A stretch of 64,000 nucleotides of DNA from Podocnemis expansa (lineage: Eukaryota; Chordata; Testudines; Podocnemididae): assembly GCA_007922195.1 (NCBI GenBank), contig ML681963.1:132439764-132503763 (forward strand), in the 5' to 3' direction. The position numbers and the translations under genes were made by a program. Below are positions 21,358 to 33,165 of this stretch, piece by piece (the stretch's first letter is position 1; each line of letters begins with the position of its first letter). The notes under the pieces were generated by a model that ran no database searches, was not told the DNA's origin, and saw nothing but the letters and a program-made list of their open reading frames with translations.

Positions 21358-22077
21358 TTGCACATATTCAAGATGATCAATAACTACCTAGGAAGGAGTA
21401 CTGAGGAAAGGGATGTGGGTGTCATAGTGGACCACAAGATAAATATGAGTCAATACTGTAACGCTGATGCAGAAAAAGCAAACGCCATTCTGGGATGTAT
21501 TAACAGGAGTATTGTAAGAAAGACACAAGAAGTAATTTTTCTGCCCTACTCTGCCCTGATTAGGTCTCAATTGGAGTATTGTATCCAGTTCTATGAGCTG
21601 CATTTCAGGAAAGATGTGGATAAATTGGAGAAAGGCCAAAGAAGAGAAACAGGAATGATTAATTGCCTAGAGCACTTGACTTGCACGGGAAGATTGAAGG
21701 AGTTGGGTTTGTTTAGTCTAGAAAAGGGGAGACTGATAAGGGATCTGTTAACAGTATTCAGGTACTTAGAAGGTCACAGGAAGAGGAAATAAAATTGTTT
21801 TCCTTAACTGCCAATGATAGGACAAGAAGGAATGAGCGTAAATTATGGCAAAGTAGGTTTAGATTGGACATTAGGAAAAAATACCTAACTGTCAGGGTAA
21901 TTAACCACTGGAATAAGTTGTCTAGGGAGGTTGTAGAATCTTCATCATTGGGGATTTTTAAGAGCAGGTTAAATAAGCACTTGTCAGGGATGGTTTAGGA
22001 GGGTGCTTGGTCCTGCCATGGGTGCAAGGGACTGGACTCGATGACCTCTCATGATCCCTTCCAGCTTCTATGATTCC
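21358..22077 (+). mobile_element. CR1 LINE, 3' coding end and tail
   Basis: This is a 5'-truncated CR1 copy. It contains the C-terminal part of ORF2 and ends with GGACTGGACTCGATGACC and TCCCTTCCAGCTTCTATGATTC, the CR1 3' terminus. It is among the better preserved repeats in the window, with two long open pieces. Confidence 0.88.
21375..21998 (+). pseudogene. CR1 ORF2 C-terminal relic
   Basis: Two frames (to 21792, then 21795-21998) give the CR1 reverse-transcriptase thumb and C-terminal region. Blocks are DVGVIVDHKINMS, ANAILGCINRSI, YSALIRSQLEYC, VDKLEKGQRRET, LKELGLFSLEKGRL, then LDIRKKYLTVRVINHWNKL and REVVESSSLGIFKSRL. In an active LINE this protein nicks target DNA and primes reverse transcription. 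The endonuclease and the RT catalytic box are absent because of 5' truncation, and one frame change and a stop lie near 21790. Confidence 0.88.
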
Positions 22078-22286
22078 CACTCTCAGGAAGAAATCCTGGA
22101 TCTCCTCCAAATCTCTCCTAGCTCTGATCATCAAGTTGATTCCCTTACATGTTCCTAAACTGTTTTCACCAAGGAAAATATAATCATGGTTGGTGCGAGC
22201 TCTCAGGCTACTAAAGTGTGTACAAGAAGAATCAGCTGATCTGGGTGTATACACCTTCTCACCCTGTTCCTTTGATCTCTGTAGAG

Positions 22287-23376
22287 CAGTGGTTCCCAAC
22301 CTTTTCAAGAATGAGGTCCTCTTTTTTAATATCAAAAAATTTTGTGGACCCCCAAATGATAATAGTTGAATAGTTGTTCCTGGGGACTGACTGCAGGCAG
22401 TGGTGTTCTAGAAGGGCAGTGGAGGACCTGGTCCCAACCTGATCCCAAGGGGCGGAGACATTCCCAGAGTGAGGCTGCTCACAGCAGGCAAATGAAATTT
22501 ATTTAGAGCAGAGGCATCAAACTCGTTCAATGTGGGGCGCCCCACTGGAAGGCAGTACAACTGTTGTGGGCCATGTGGCCACGTGGACTCCCTAACCCTT
22601 TCTCCCTTGACGTTCACAGCGGTATGGTCTCCCTTTTCCCTTCCCCAGCCCCGCAGACTCTCCCACACCTTCCCTTTTCCTTGCCTTCTGCCCCCCTTAC
22701 CCCTTCCCCTACCTCCTGGTAGCAAGCCAAAAAAAAAAAAAATCTGTCGCAGTCACAGGCAGGCTGGGCTCCTGCCTCTCTCTTTCCTGGCTCATCACTG
22801 TCAGTCATTCAGAATGCTGGCCTTTGGTGGGCTCAGTTCTGGCTGACTTTTGATTGGCCCTTTTTCACTTGGGCCCCTGTAAGTTATTCCTTTTTTTATT
22901 TGTGATTCATGCAATGTGCTGTTAACCAAATTAGCATGCTAACTGACTGACAGTGAACAGTTGGGGTGGGGGGAAGTGTGGTGGCTCTTCAGAGCTGGCC
23001 TAGTCTTCTGTGGCTGAAACTCTGATTGGTTGGCAGATCACAGCAGAGCTGAGCCAGGATTGGCTGGAGTGCTTCCTTTGTTCTCCTGTGCTGTGACTTA
23101 GTTATCATGTAAGTGAGTCAGGAGCATGCCTCATCCTTCTTTGCCCAAGCCTGTCTTTGCAGTTCGCTGCTGCAGACAGCTTCCAGGCACAGCCCAGGCA
23201 GCAGCTCTGTGGGCCAGATCTGGCCCCACAGGCCATAAGTTTGACGTCCTTGATTTAGAGTCCTCCCCAACATGGATCGCTGGCTGGCAGTGGCTAGGGC
23301 TGGATGTGTTCACGCATCCCTTGCAATAACTCTGTGGACCCCCAGGGGTCCCTGGACTCCATGTTGGGAACCACTG
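22287..23376. mobile_element. Non-autonomous hAT element, outer member of a nested pair
   Basis: The ends are CAGTGGTTCCCAACC and GTTGGGAACCACTG. The flanks CTGTAGAG (22279-22286) and TTGTAGAG (23377-23384) match at seven of eight positions. Without the inner insertion the element is about 338 bp. GTGGACCCCC motifs occur near both ends, as usual in this group. Confidence 0.85.
22509..23252. mobile_element. 744-bp hAT element nested in another hAT element
   Basis: The ends CAGAGGCATCAAACT and AGTTTGACGTCCTTG are imperfect inverted repeats. The octamer ATTTAGAG is duplicated exactly at 22501-22508 and 23253-23260. It lies wholly inside the outer element at 22287-23376. GC-rich, with the usual GGGCCA/TGGCCC stretches near the ends. 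Confidence 0.9.
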
Positions 23377-23525
23377 TTGTAGAGTAAACCCCATTTGTTT
23401 TGGCTCAGAGCTGCCTCACTGTTGAGGCCTAGAAGTGAACTATGAGCCAAATCCAAAATATTATGGCTGCATATTGTCACCAACACCAGTGTCTGTTCAC
23501 ATGCTCCTGAAGGAATAAACTCAAA

Positions 23526-23935
23526 GGCTATGTCTACATCTTCTTTTTTAGTTCGGACTTGGTAGTCAGAACTAAAAAAGTCCGAGGTTAGTCTGAGCTA
23601 GCCCGAGGCTAACCATGGCTTTTTAGTTTGAACTAGCTCTGCATCCTACTTTGAACTAACTTTTTAGTTCAAAGTAGTAAGTGCAGCTAGTTTGAACTAG
23701 TGGCTTAGTTTAAATTTTTTTAGGTTGAACTAAGCCATTAGTCCATGCCTACATTGCACCAGGTTGAACTTAAAGTTCAAACTAAGTGCTTAATCTGGAC
23801 TAACCAGTCAAACTTATTATTTTGGACTAAGCTTGCTTAGTTCGAACTAAGAAATTTCTGAGTTTGAACTAGGCAAAGCCTAGCATAGACATGGACTAAA
23901 TTACTCCGGACTAATTGGTTAGTGTAGACATACCC
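23526..23935. mobile_element. 410-bp MITE rich in TTCGAACTAA-type palindromes
   Basis: The inverted ends are GGCTATGTCTACA and TGTAGACATACCC. The interior is built largely from many copies of a short palindrome of the form TAGTTNGAACTA in both orientations, so the whole unit can fold heavily. The target duplication is unclear (only AAA on each side). The superfamily is therefore left open. Elements with the same kind of end but different cores lie at 51759-52034 and 59182-59329. Confidence 0.75.
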
Positions 23936-25825
23936 AAAGAGTTCAGCACATAAACCACTGAATTAATCTCCTTGGTGGGGCTCTTAATTTTATACATTTA
24001 AATGTAACTACATAGGTAGACTTGGGTTGTTGGGATCCCATTCCAAGCTGTGTTGTGGATGTAACCAAATAATCCTGATAGTGTTCACTGGAAGCCTCAG
24101 CAATATGTGTTCTTTTACACTGCCATGAAGTGCAGTTTCCTACTTCAAGGTAACTACCTTCCTGTGAGGAAAAAGTGGTATCTGTACTGCTTTGACTGGG
24201 CAATCCCAGACTCCCCATGCTCTTGCAGTATGATTATTCTTCTTGCTGTCCCTTGGTGAAAGATGGCTTCTCTGGAATTACATAGAGTATAAATATTGAC
24301 ATCTCAACCCTACTTTGGTCAGTTTGGACAGCTACTGCCTTACGCTACTTCCTGCTCCGTTTCTAACTTTTCCTTTCTTCCGCCTTTGCACAGGAAGGCA
24401 GTAAAGGGGCAAAACCCCTTTCTGGCTAGCTAGGCAAAGACTTACTCCTTACAGTTTCAGAGAGCAATTATCTCTGAAACAGAAATCGTATTTTGTTGCT
24501 GTATTAAGTAGTGTTAAACAAGCTGGCATCGTATCTGGATTTCCTTGTATTTCATTATATGGAACAGACTTCTATTCTCTCTGTTTTCATATGTTTTACA
24601 TGAGTAATGGAGGGTTCATGAACGTGCTTGAAATCAGTCGTAAGAGTGTTTCTCCTACTTACAAGAGGAAAGACTTGTGAGAAAGCTTTCTGCAAGTTAC
24701 TGATAATGTTTCAGCTTTTCAGTATGAAACCTAGAATATTTAGATTTTCCAGAAATTCTGGAAAGTGCAGTTACAGTTATGTTTCTAACACTTTAGGCTA
24801 CTTCATTGTACCTGCATGGCTTCTTGGTTTTATTAACTTACCTAAAGACCTCAATAATACCCTCAATTGGTTCAGGTTGTTTGTATTTTTAACACTCTCA
24901 CTCCCTCTGAAAGCTAATTTTGAAATGCTTTAGAAATTCATTTCAGATTAAAATAAATGTCTGTTATCCCAGTAGATAGAATTTCTTGTTGCCCCAGGTT
25001 ACTTTCAGTTGTATAGATAGAGTTACTTACTGATTTATTCTGACACATTTGTGTCTAATATTGTTAAATGCATTTTTCAGTGAAGTGTAAATTTTAGCAA
25101 TCAGGAATAATTTTAAATATATACTTTTTCTAAAAATAAAGGGCTATAATTGGCAGACATAACAGTAATAGAAACTAGGAAGAGGACAGTTAAAAGGTTA
25201 AACTTACAACTTTTATCTTTTGACATTTATAACACGTTGCTTAATATTTTGTCTAGTTTCATAATCTATGTAATGTATAGTACACTCCTTTCACTTAAAT
25301 GGTTACATAAGTTGCTGGTTGAGAATTATGGCAGGTGGAAATAATACATATGATAGATTTTTGTGTACTGAGGTAAAGATTCTTGCCCCTGAATATAAAA
25401 TAAAAAAGTGAGGAAAAGTTACTGATATGCTAGAGTAAAACATTTTTACCTGATTCATGTATTTTTCGTGAGACACTGATGCAAATTGCTAGTGATTGGC
25501 AGAAGAAATATATGTATAAAGAAATTTCTGTTTAAACCATTCTAAAATGCACATGTATATTGTCTCTGTTAAATTGTTTTTTTCTGGGATCATGAACTGT
25601 TTTTAGAAAGTACTTGTCCTGTCCTACTGTTCTAATACTGTTTGTCTACAGAAAAACATATAGTATGCTTTAGTTGTGTAACAAGTTCTTCAAACTTTCC
25701 TGACAAGGCAAATCTTCAAAGAAATCATATTCTCTTTGTTGTCTTTGCTACAGTTTACTGCGAGAAAATAGAAAGTGGCCTATGTTGCCATATATTAACA
25801 GTTGCCTTTCTCTATGGTTTAGAAG
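23936..25825. other. Unassigned AT-rich sequence
   Basis: No terminal repeat, LINE tail or coding match is recognised. Open frames are short and of low-complexity composition. Confidence 0.4.
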
Positions 25826-25965
25826 TGTCGCTGGTGCCAGGTTTATGGGGCTCGAGCCCCAAGTCCGCCGCGGTGGCATGCTCACAGCGCGCAAACCCCG
25901 AGCCCCAGCGCCCGAGCCCCGGATCATTTCTTGGGCCAGGGAGCTCCTGCTAGGAATAGCAAATT
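25826..25965 (+). repeat. GC-rich repeat of unknown family, copy 1
   Basis: This GC-rich block stands out in AT-rich surroundings. It has repeated GAGCCCC(G/A) units, GCTCGAGCCCC near its start and TTCTTGGGCCAGGG near its end. A related block at 34750-34925 has the same order of motifs. No inverted ends or target duplication were found. Confidence 0.55.
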
Positions 25966-26335
25966 GGTTTTACAGGCTTCTAGAGATACATTTCAGTAGA
26001 GAAATTCCTTTTTTCTTGACTTTAAAAAAAACATTTATACTTATTTATTTAACCTTCAAAGTCTTTCAGTATTTTTGCTGCTGAAAACTACACGAGAAAT
26101 TATAAACCTGCCTGTATAAAGGGTGGGGAAGGTAGCATTGTGCATGTACTTACCTGATGTTTTTCTTTTCTCTGAATAGCTAGGTTTTCTATTCTGTGTA
26201 TTCCTGGATAGACTCCTTCAGTGCAATTTTGATGAGATGGTCTTTTAAGCTCTATAGAAAGTGTTCCTCACTCCCCCCATGGAACACGATTTAACATCTG
26301 TATTTAAATTGAATAAGTTAATAACTAAATGCTTA

Positions 26336-26885
26336 GAGACCTGGAAAGGCTTCCAAATAAGGAGAGGGTAATAAAGCTGGGACTTTTCAGCCTGGAAAAG
26401 AGATGGCTAAGGGGTCTATGATAGCACTTTATAAAATCATGACTGGTGTGGAGAAAGTAAATAAGGAAGTGTTATCTATAACTTCTCATAACAGAAGAAC
26501 TGGGCCAGGGTGGGGGTGGGCGGATCACCAAATGAAATTAATAAGTAGCAGATTTAAAACAAACAAGAAGTAGTATTTCTTCACCCAGTGCACAATCTGG
26601 AACTGTTGGTCAAAGGATATGAAGATCAAGATGATAATGGGGTTCAAAAAAGAACTAAGCTAAGTTTATATAGGGGGTAAGTTTACAGTATCAGTGGCTA
26701 TTAACCAGGATGGGTAGGGATTGCTGTTTATGAGAGGCTGAGAATGGCCAATGGGATGGATCAGTTGGTGATTAACTGGTCTGTTTATTACCTCTGAAGC
26801 ACCTGCCATTGACCATTGTTGGAAGCCAGCATACTGGGCTAGATGGACCATTGCCCTCACCCAATATATCTGTTCTTATGTACTT
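26336..26885 (+). mobile_element. CR1 LINE 3' fragment, second subfamily
   Basis: Positions 26380-26420 encode a KLGLFSLEKRWL-type block of CR1 ORF2. The 3' end reads CTGGGCTAGATGGACCATTG and TGTTCTTATGTA, which is the tail of a CR1-group subfamily different from the ATTCTATGA type. It is the same subfamily as the split copy at 47290-47581 and 51064-51440. Coding parts are badly decayed. Confidence 0.75.
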
Positions 26886-27588
26886 TCATATATAACATGT
26901 ATCAGAAGCACGGTAACTGAGATAGGAATTCTAAGAGGAACCAAGTCACTTCCACCACCTTTCTCTCTCTCTCAGACAGGGTCTGGTTATGCCTTCAGTC
27001 TAAATTGTAATAGTTTCTTCTCAGTAACAAGTAGTTGCTTATGTGGCATTGTTCCCAGGAGACATTTAACTGAAGAATTGTTGACTTAATGTGAAGCATT
27101 TCTCCACAGTGTTGGGTTTTAAAAGAAAGTTGCAATGTCCTGCTTAGGTAGGTACCACATGAGGTCACAAAGAGAAGAATATCCCATTTCTGCATGATTA
27201 GGTACACCTGAATGGAAAAAGATGGACTGCAGGAAAAAAGAGAGGATAGGTCAAGAGGATGGTATTCCCCATGCAGTAGAGGAGGAGAGTCTTACTTGAT
27301 TTTTCTCTTCTATAAAAGGCTAGAAAATAAGATGTTTAATAAGTAGTATTAGTAATTGGAAGTTCCTGTGCATTCTTCCCACATATTTTTTTCCATTGCT
27401 ATGAAAAGGAATTTATGAAAATGTCCAGTTATTATCCTTGGACATGTCGTCATCAGGGCACGTGCACTGCCAGCTGATAAGGGTAAGGTAGTTTATTGGC
27501 TTGGACTTTCAGTTTGCCATAGCCCAACTCTAGGATGTGGGATTTTTTGTTTGTTTGTTCTTTTTATTTTAAAAATTGTTAGGATTTC

Positions 27589-27590
<2 letters not shown>
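26886..27590. other. Unassigned sequence
   Basis: No feature was recognised in this stretch. Confidence 0.35.
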
Positions 27591-27591
<1 letters not shown>

Positions 27592-27625
<34 letters not shown>

Positions 27626-27635
27626 NNNNNNNNNN

Positions 27636-27700
<65 letters not shown>
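27592..27700. repeat. (TG)n(GA)n microsatellite with a 10-N gap
   Basis: A TG run spans 27592-27669, interrupted by ten N at 27626-27635, and is followed by a GA run to about 27698. The N stretch is an assembly gap in simple sequence, so the true repeat length is unknown. Confidence 0.97.
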
Positions 27701-27704
<4 letters not shown>

Positions 27705-28016
27705 GGTACCCATTCAAAGCTTGAGCTATCCATGACAAAGATTACTAGAACAAAACAAGCAAGCAGAAAGACAGCTTTTTCCCAAACATCCAATGCACAC
27801 CCCTGACAAAAGACTAAGTTGTTATAGTGTAAGATAATAGTGTTCCTATAGATGCTCCACTTCAGGTGTGTATGTGCCCCCCCCACATTTAAGTGGAGAT
27901 TTTCAGTGGTAGTGCTTGTTCATGTGCCTTACACATCCTTGTGCCCAGTAGCTAAGTTGTATAAGTCTGTGCTTGCAAACTGCCCTCAGTTGCTTCTCAG
28001 CTTCCTTTAGCCTGAG

Positions 28017-29052
28017 TGTCATGGGATGCATGTCTGTGCACCCTCGGTTATGATCTATATGAGTTTTCTGTTCATTTATGCACTATGATTGTATGATTTT
28101 ATGCCAGTTAGGCCAAGCAAGGTTCCCTTATGAATGTTCATCACCTATTCTACCTGATTGCTATAGTATCATGTTTCCTGCAGCATCATCTATGTGTACA
28201 GATGCGTAGCATGTTTTGCATGGCTCAGGGGTGAGAGACAAGCCGACTCTCTTCCAGCAACACATAAACAACCGAAGCTGTGAGCAAGCACCTGTAGGCT
28301 GTAACAAAGAACATGCAAATTGAGATTCTCTGGTTCAGACTGACAAAGAGATCACCTCTGTCCAGAAGGGGAGGGGTCAGGGGAGTTTGGAAACAAAGAG
28401 ACACTTGGAATGATTTGGGGCTTTCTGCCTGGGAATCTCCATCTCAGAACAACCTCAAGCAAGATGTGGGCCCTGCCTGATCTCAGGCAGAGATTGGCTG
28501 TAGAAACATCTGACAGGTGAATGTCTTGAGCATAAATTTGGACAATGAGGTCAATGCAGGTAGAGACATTAGTTTAGTATGCATGTTTTACCTTTCATTT
28601 CCCTGTGGTCAGTCTTGACTCATTTATATTATGATTCTGCCTTGGTTGGTCATGTTCTCAATTAAAATTGTAATCTGATCAATAAACTAGTAGTTGTTTT
28701 ATCTAACGCTGTGTGGTCATTAGAGGGTGTGAATGAAAAAGGCTGGGCATAATCCATTTCTTTGTTGAATGAACAGACTTGACAGTATGTTGATGGGAGT
28801 GGGTCCCAATCTTTGTAAGACAGTGGTTCCTGGTGAGGTAACTGAGGACGGGGGTGCTTACTTGGGGACTGTCCCTCAAGTAGTCAAAGGCCATATACCC
28901 ACTGCTTGGAACTGATTGAATGTGAGAGGCTGGTGTGGACTTACCCTGGAACAAGTGGTCACTTGGCAAAATGGGGCAAATCGGGATTTAGGAGTGGGAA
29001 TTGGGGGGTCACAGCAGCACACCGGAGTGGATCTGGGGAGCAGCCTGTCACA
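28017..29052 (+). mobile_element. Solo LTR of an endogenous retrovirus-like element
   Basis: The 1,036-bp unit begins TGTCATGGGATG and ends CCTGTCACA, that is TG...CA, and is flanked by an exact 5-bp duplication CTGAG (28012-28016 and 29053-29057). An AATAAA signal lies at 28681-28686. No gag, pol or env sequence is attached, so it is a solo LTR left by recombination between two LTRs. A second, diverged copy in the opposite orientation is at about 48931-50054. Retroviral class is not decided; a 5-bp duplication alone does not settle it. Confidence 0.8.
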
Positions 29053-29639
29053 CTGAGATACAGCTTTTAGCAGGCCTTCTTTCTCAGTGTACTTTGTTAT
29101 ATTGGCACACCTAGTTTAGTTTAGATTTGTTGTTTTTCTTCTCCATTTGAGGGATTATTTTGGTCTCAGTTTTTGTTTCTGAGATATTCCAGGATCCCTA
29201 GTCTTTAAGTGTTGTCTTCTGTCCTGGGAAGCTATCCCAATTAGCGACAGACAGTCTTGGTGACTTGGTGTTTGTAAGGCACCAATATATCACTGAAGTG
29301 TAAGATCTGCTCTTCATTCAAAAGCAGATCTTGAAAAAATGGGGAGATAAAGTTCCAGCTCCTACATGGTCGAACAAGCTCTGAGACTATGTTCAGACCT
29401 GGATTCTGAGAAGGCTCCTATACCTAGTGCCCTAGCTACCTCTGGATCCAAATCACAAGAGACCAAGGGTAAAGCTGCTGCTGTTTTGTCTATCTCTGGG
29501 TCCTGGTCAGCAAGAACTTCAGGGCATCTTGCACTGACACTCCTGACAGCAGTACTGAGAGTCCTGCAGCTACTGACAGGAGCAGGAGATCACTTTCCAA
29601 GAAATCTGAGTCATTGGAAGCCCCAGATTCCTAAGAGAG

Positions 29640-31400
29640 TACCATTGAAACTCCAGGTGTTTTCCAAGAGTTCTCTGCCTATCAATATTCTGAGGGCAGT
29701 CAGGAATGTTTGCTCCCACTTTCTCTCACTGTTGAAAGCCAAATGCATCGAGATTTATATAAGATAATGTGGTCTGCATGTTTTATATCAATTGTAAGGT
29801 TGATGCTTCCACTGTCAAGATGATAAAGCACTTGAATTGGTTCAAAATTAGCCATCTCTGTCTCTTGCCTCCCAGGAATACAGAACTTCACAGCTGACTA
29901 TCTCAGCAGAGACTCTGTTCTGTGTTACAGCTGGGAGTTGGATTTCATGAATCCTCCATGGAGTTTTTCTAACCTGGATATTTCCAAAAGTGGATCTTTT
30001 TGTCATTGATGCTAATGCATTGTGCAAGATATTTCGCTTCACATAGGAACTTGCTCCCAAGTCATAGAGAGATGCTTTTCTTATTTCATGGCTGAAGGGT
30101 CTTCTTTATGCTTACCCACCAGGGCCATTGATCTTGAAAGTTCTCAGCAACATGAAGCAGGACAAGGACAAGGTGATTTTGATTGCAGTGACTTGGTAGA
30201 GACAGGTTTGGTACACTTGACTAATTTGGTTCACCTTTGTTCATCACTGGGACTGTCAGGCAATTGCCACCTGTTGTCTCAGGATGTCAGTTGGATGCCT
30301 CTCCCCAATTTGGGAGTTCTGTGAAGTGTGCGACTGGCATCCTGAAACAGCTGGTGCCAGTTGCCTGGAAGTTTCAGCAGTGGAACAATAGGATTGTCCT
30401 TGAGGTCAAAAAATTTCTATTTAACAAAAAGTTTTGCTAAATATAAGAAAAACATCTACTAGAAATACTTAATTTCAGAAAAAGAAGAGATTTCACCCAT
30501 GGGTATCACCTGGCAAGTATCTCTTGTCTTTTGTCTATTCTCTTTCTACCATCCTGGATTATCTGTTGTAATTAAAAAGATCAGCTCTCACTATGAGTTC
30601 CATCAGGATTGACTTGGCAGCTGTAACAGCCTTTCCCTCTTTTGAAGGAAGAGTTTTGCTTTTTCCTCCTTACCGCATGATCTTGTGTTTTCTTAAAGGT
30701 CTAGTGAATTTTTTGTCCACAGTAAAGGGAACATACCATAGTATGATCTTTCTGCAATCAAAACAGAGAGTGGGAGACCTTCAGAGTGGTTGGCCCTGTC
30801 TAGATAGAAGACTTGCCCCTCTTCTTTCCAACCAAGTTATGGAAAGCAGCTTTCTGTTAGCGGTGATGTTATTTCAGGAAAAAATGGAAAATGAATGGTC
30901 TGGTTAAAATAAACTCAGCAGACTCTTTGGGTAGAAACTTGGGAAATAGCTGTAATGAAACTTTCCTTGAAGCAGCTCTATTTCTAGATGGACAGTGATC
31001 CAACAAATAGTTATTATAGAAAAATTACTGAGAGGAAATGCATTCACTGGAGTCAGAGAAAAACAGACAAAAATCTAACAACAGAGGAATCATCTGAGTT
31101 CTTCCATTAAAAAATGTATTAAGTTTAAACAAAAGATGCGTATGGTATGGGACTTGAATCTTGTCCTTTAATGGCCTTATGACACACCTTTTTGAACCAT
31201 TAGCTATTTGTTGCTTACTTCACCTCTCCATGAAAACAGCTTTTCACCACTTCTGCACAGAGTGTGGGAGAAATGGGGACTTTACTGGCAGATCTCCTCT
31301 TCATAGTGTTTTTCAGTGAAAAGGTTTTAAGTTTACGTCCCAAGTTTCTGTGCAATACTGTATATCTTTTGAGTTTTATCTTATCCAGACTATTCATTTA
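29640..31400 (+). pseudogene. DIRS pol relic (RNase H and recombinase N-terminal part), copy C
   Basis: Blocks in order are ILRAVRNVCSHFL with MFYINC-type sequence (29680-29790), VDLFVIDANALC and DAFLISWLKGLLYAYPP in shifted frames (29985-30110), LILKVLSNMKQDKDKVILIA (30130-30190), SSIRIDLAAVTAFPSFEGR (30594-30650), FLKGLVNFLSTV (30690-30725), then WDLNLVL (about 31148-31170). The last blocks form the core-binding part of the DIRS tyrosine recombinase. The catalytic HxxR end is not seen. Confidence 0.7.
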
Positions 31401-31589
31401 CTATTTTTCTCCTGAAACCATATCACTCTAAACAGGAAGCTGCTTTTCCTGCCTTCGCTGTTGGAAGAGCATTAGCCTTCTAGCTAGACAACAACCAGAC
31501 AGTGGAAGGAGGGTGGGTCATGAAGCACCCATAGGGATACACATCTCAAAGTACCTAAGTTATGGCATGAAGTGAGTAACTTTCTCTTC

Positions 31590-31990
31590 TTCTTTGAGTG
31601 ATATCCCCATGAGTGCTTTACTTCAGAGACTGTAGAGCAGTGCCCCTTAGTGGAAGTGGAGGGCTTCAGAGCTGGATCTGTGATTGATGACAGAACCATG
31701 AGGCCTAGTAAAGCATCAGATGTTGAATCTTGCTGTATTGCTCATAGTGTTCTGCGAATGTGTGCTCTTGAAGACCTTCAGTTACTGCACAAGGTGAATT
31801 ACCTTCTCTTCTTTGAGGAGTGTCCTGTGGGTGCTTCATTTCACATTACTGAGGAGCAGTGCCCCTTGGTGGAGGGAAGGGGCTTTGGAGTTGCATGAGT
31901 AACTGATGATAATAGAGTAAGTCCTAACAGTGCACCGGATGTTGAACCCTAGTTAATCTCATAGTATTCTGTGAACTCCTTACCTTTCTG
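31590..31990 (+). repeat. Tandem duplication of a DIRS terminal-repeat segment
   Basis: Two units of about 200 bp begin at about 31590 and 31800. Both start TTCTCTTCTTTGAG, then a GTGCTT(T/C)A stretch, GAGCAGTGCCCCTT(A/G)GTGGA, GGGCTT and GATGTTGAA, and both end near a TCATAGT(G/A)TTCTG block. This is a local duplication of the right DIRS end. Confidence 0.7.
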
Positions 31991-32967
31991 TGTACTCCAG
32001 CCTGCATATAGCTTGTAGGCAGAACCAGATCTGTTGGTCACTGGAAGAAGGAGAAAATCCCATTCTCTGAAGTTCTCTTCAGTTTTACTTACCTCCACAA
32101 TATCACAGAGGCTTTGCTAACCCCTGTATTGCAGAGTTTTTCTATTGAAAATTCCAAGCTTTATTTCAAATTTATGAAAAACATTTCAGCTCAGTAATTT
32201 GGCTGTCTAATTCACAGTTGTGCCTTAGAGCTTCATTTGCTTTTTGGAGGATTTCACCTTTAGCTATGCTCTTTCTGAGAGATATTTACAGCATCTTGGT
32301 GGCCTTCCAAGCTTCAGAGAGGCAGAGTTGGGGGCTAAGAAAAGCCAGAAGCAAAAGAAAGAGTCTGGGTTCATCATCTGACATGCTAGATGCCTCCACA
32401 TGCTTTCACAAGCAGTGCAAATGTGGGTGGGCAGTGTGAAAATATTGTATCTCAATAAAAATTCATGGCTTTGGAAAAGAGAATGGGATAGAAATCTGTT
32501 ACTTTTATGATTGTGGATTATTTGTCTTTGAAAGTAGAGGCTTAGGCAAATCAATTCCTGGCTATCTTTGGCTGTGACTATTCTACTAAGATTTATCATC
32601 ATAGCAACGTGGATCAGGTTTAATGACTAAAAATAAATAAATAAATAACTACACAATCCACACATCATCTCTGACATAGCTGTCAACATACCCCTGCACC
32701 GTCCCATTCCCCCCCCCCCCATTTAGGTGGCAGAAAAGTGCTCCTGTCAGCATAGCTAATATCATTTGGGCAGATAGTGTTGCCCGACTGAAATTAAGAA
32801 ACTTTCTGTTGGCATAATCTGCAACTGTACCATGGAATTCTGCAGATATAACTCTATTGACAAAGTATTTTGAGTGTGTATAAGGACTTATAATAGAAAA
32901 CTTCATGAAAAGTTGAGGCAATTTACAGTCCCTGGAAAAGCTGACTTACAGTCCTCTATCCTGTGCA
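31991..32967. other. Unassigned sequence with an (AAAT)n run
   Basis: A short AAAT microsatellite lies at about 32629-32648. Nothing else is recognised. Confidence 0.4.
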
Positions 32968-33165
32968 GTGTTGTTGTAGTTGTGTTGGTCTAAGGTTACT
33001 ACAGAAGGGAGATGAGGTATTATCTTTTATGGGACCAGCCTCTGATGGTGAATGAGGCAAGGTTTGGAGTTTACAGAGAGCTCTTCTTCAGGCTGCTTTT
33101 TCCCCAGAGGTGATCTTTGTGTAAATTCAAAAGCTTGTGTCTCCCACCAACAGACGCTGGTCAGA
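32968..33165. repeat. Interspersed repeat, PLE-like tail, copy 1
   Basis: GTTGTAGTTGTGTTGGTCTAAGG, then GATGAGGTATTATCTTTTAT and GAGCTCTTCTTCAGG, is shared with 38690-38830 in the same order. The layout resembles the PLE tails elsewhere (a GTGTTAGTCTAG-like start, then a TTTATTGG-like middle), so a second PLE family is likely, but no coding part is attached. Confidence 0.5.

Larger units (their letters stand above)
27835..31990 (+). mobile_element. DIRS retrotransposon copy C, internally deleted, with a solo LTR inside
   Basis: The left terminal repeat starts near 27840 (GTTCCTATAGATGCTCCACTTCAGG), as in copies B and D. Coding relics follow: a gag knuckle scrap (about 29200-29560), RNase H (29640-30330), and the recombinase core-binding region (30440-31400). 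The right end, about 31500-31990, has CACCCATAGGGATACAC and a duplicated terminal repeat. The reverse transcriptase is missing, so gag passes almost directly into RNase H. A solo LTR with its own target duplication was inserted at 28017-29052. The element is old and non-functional. Confidence 0.72.
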
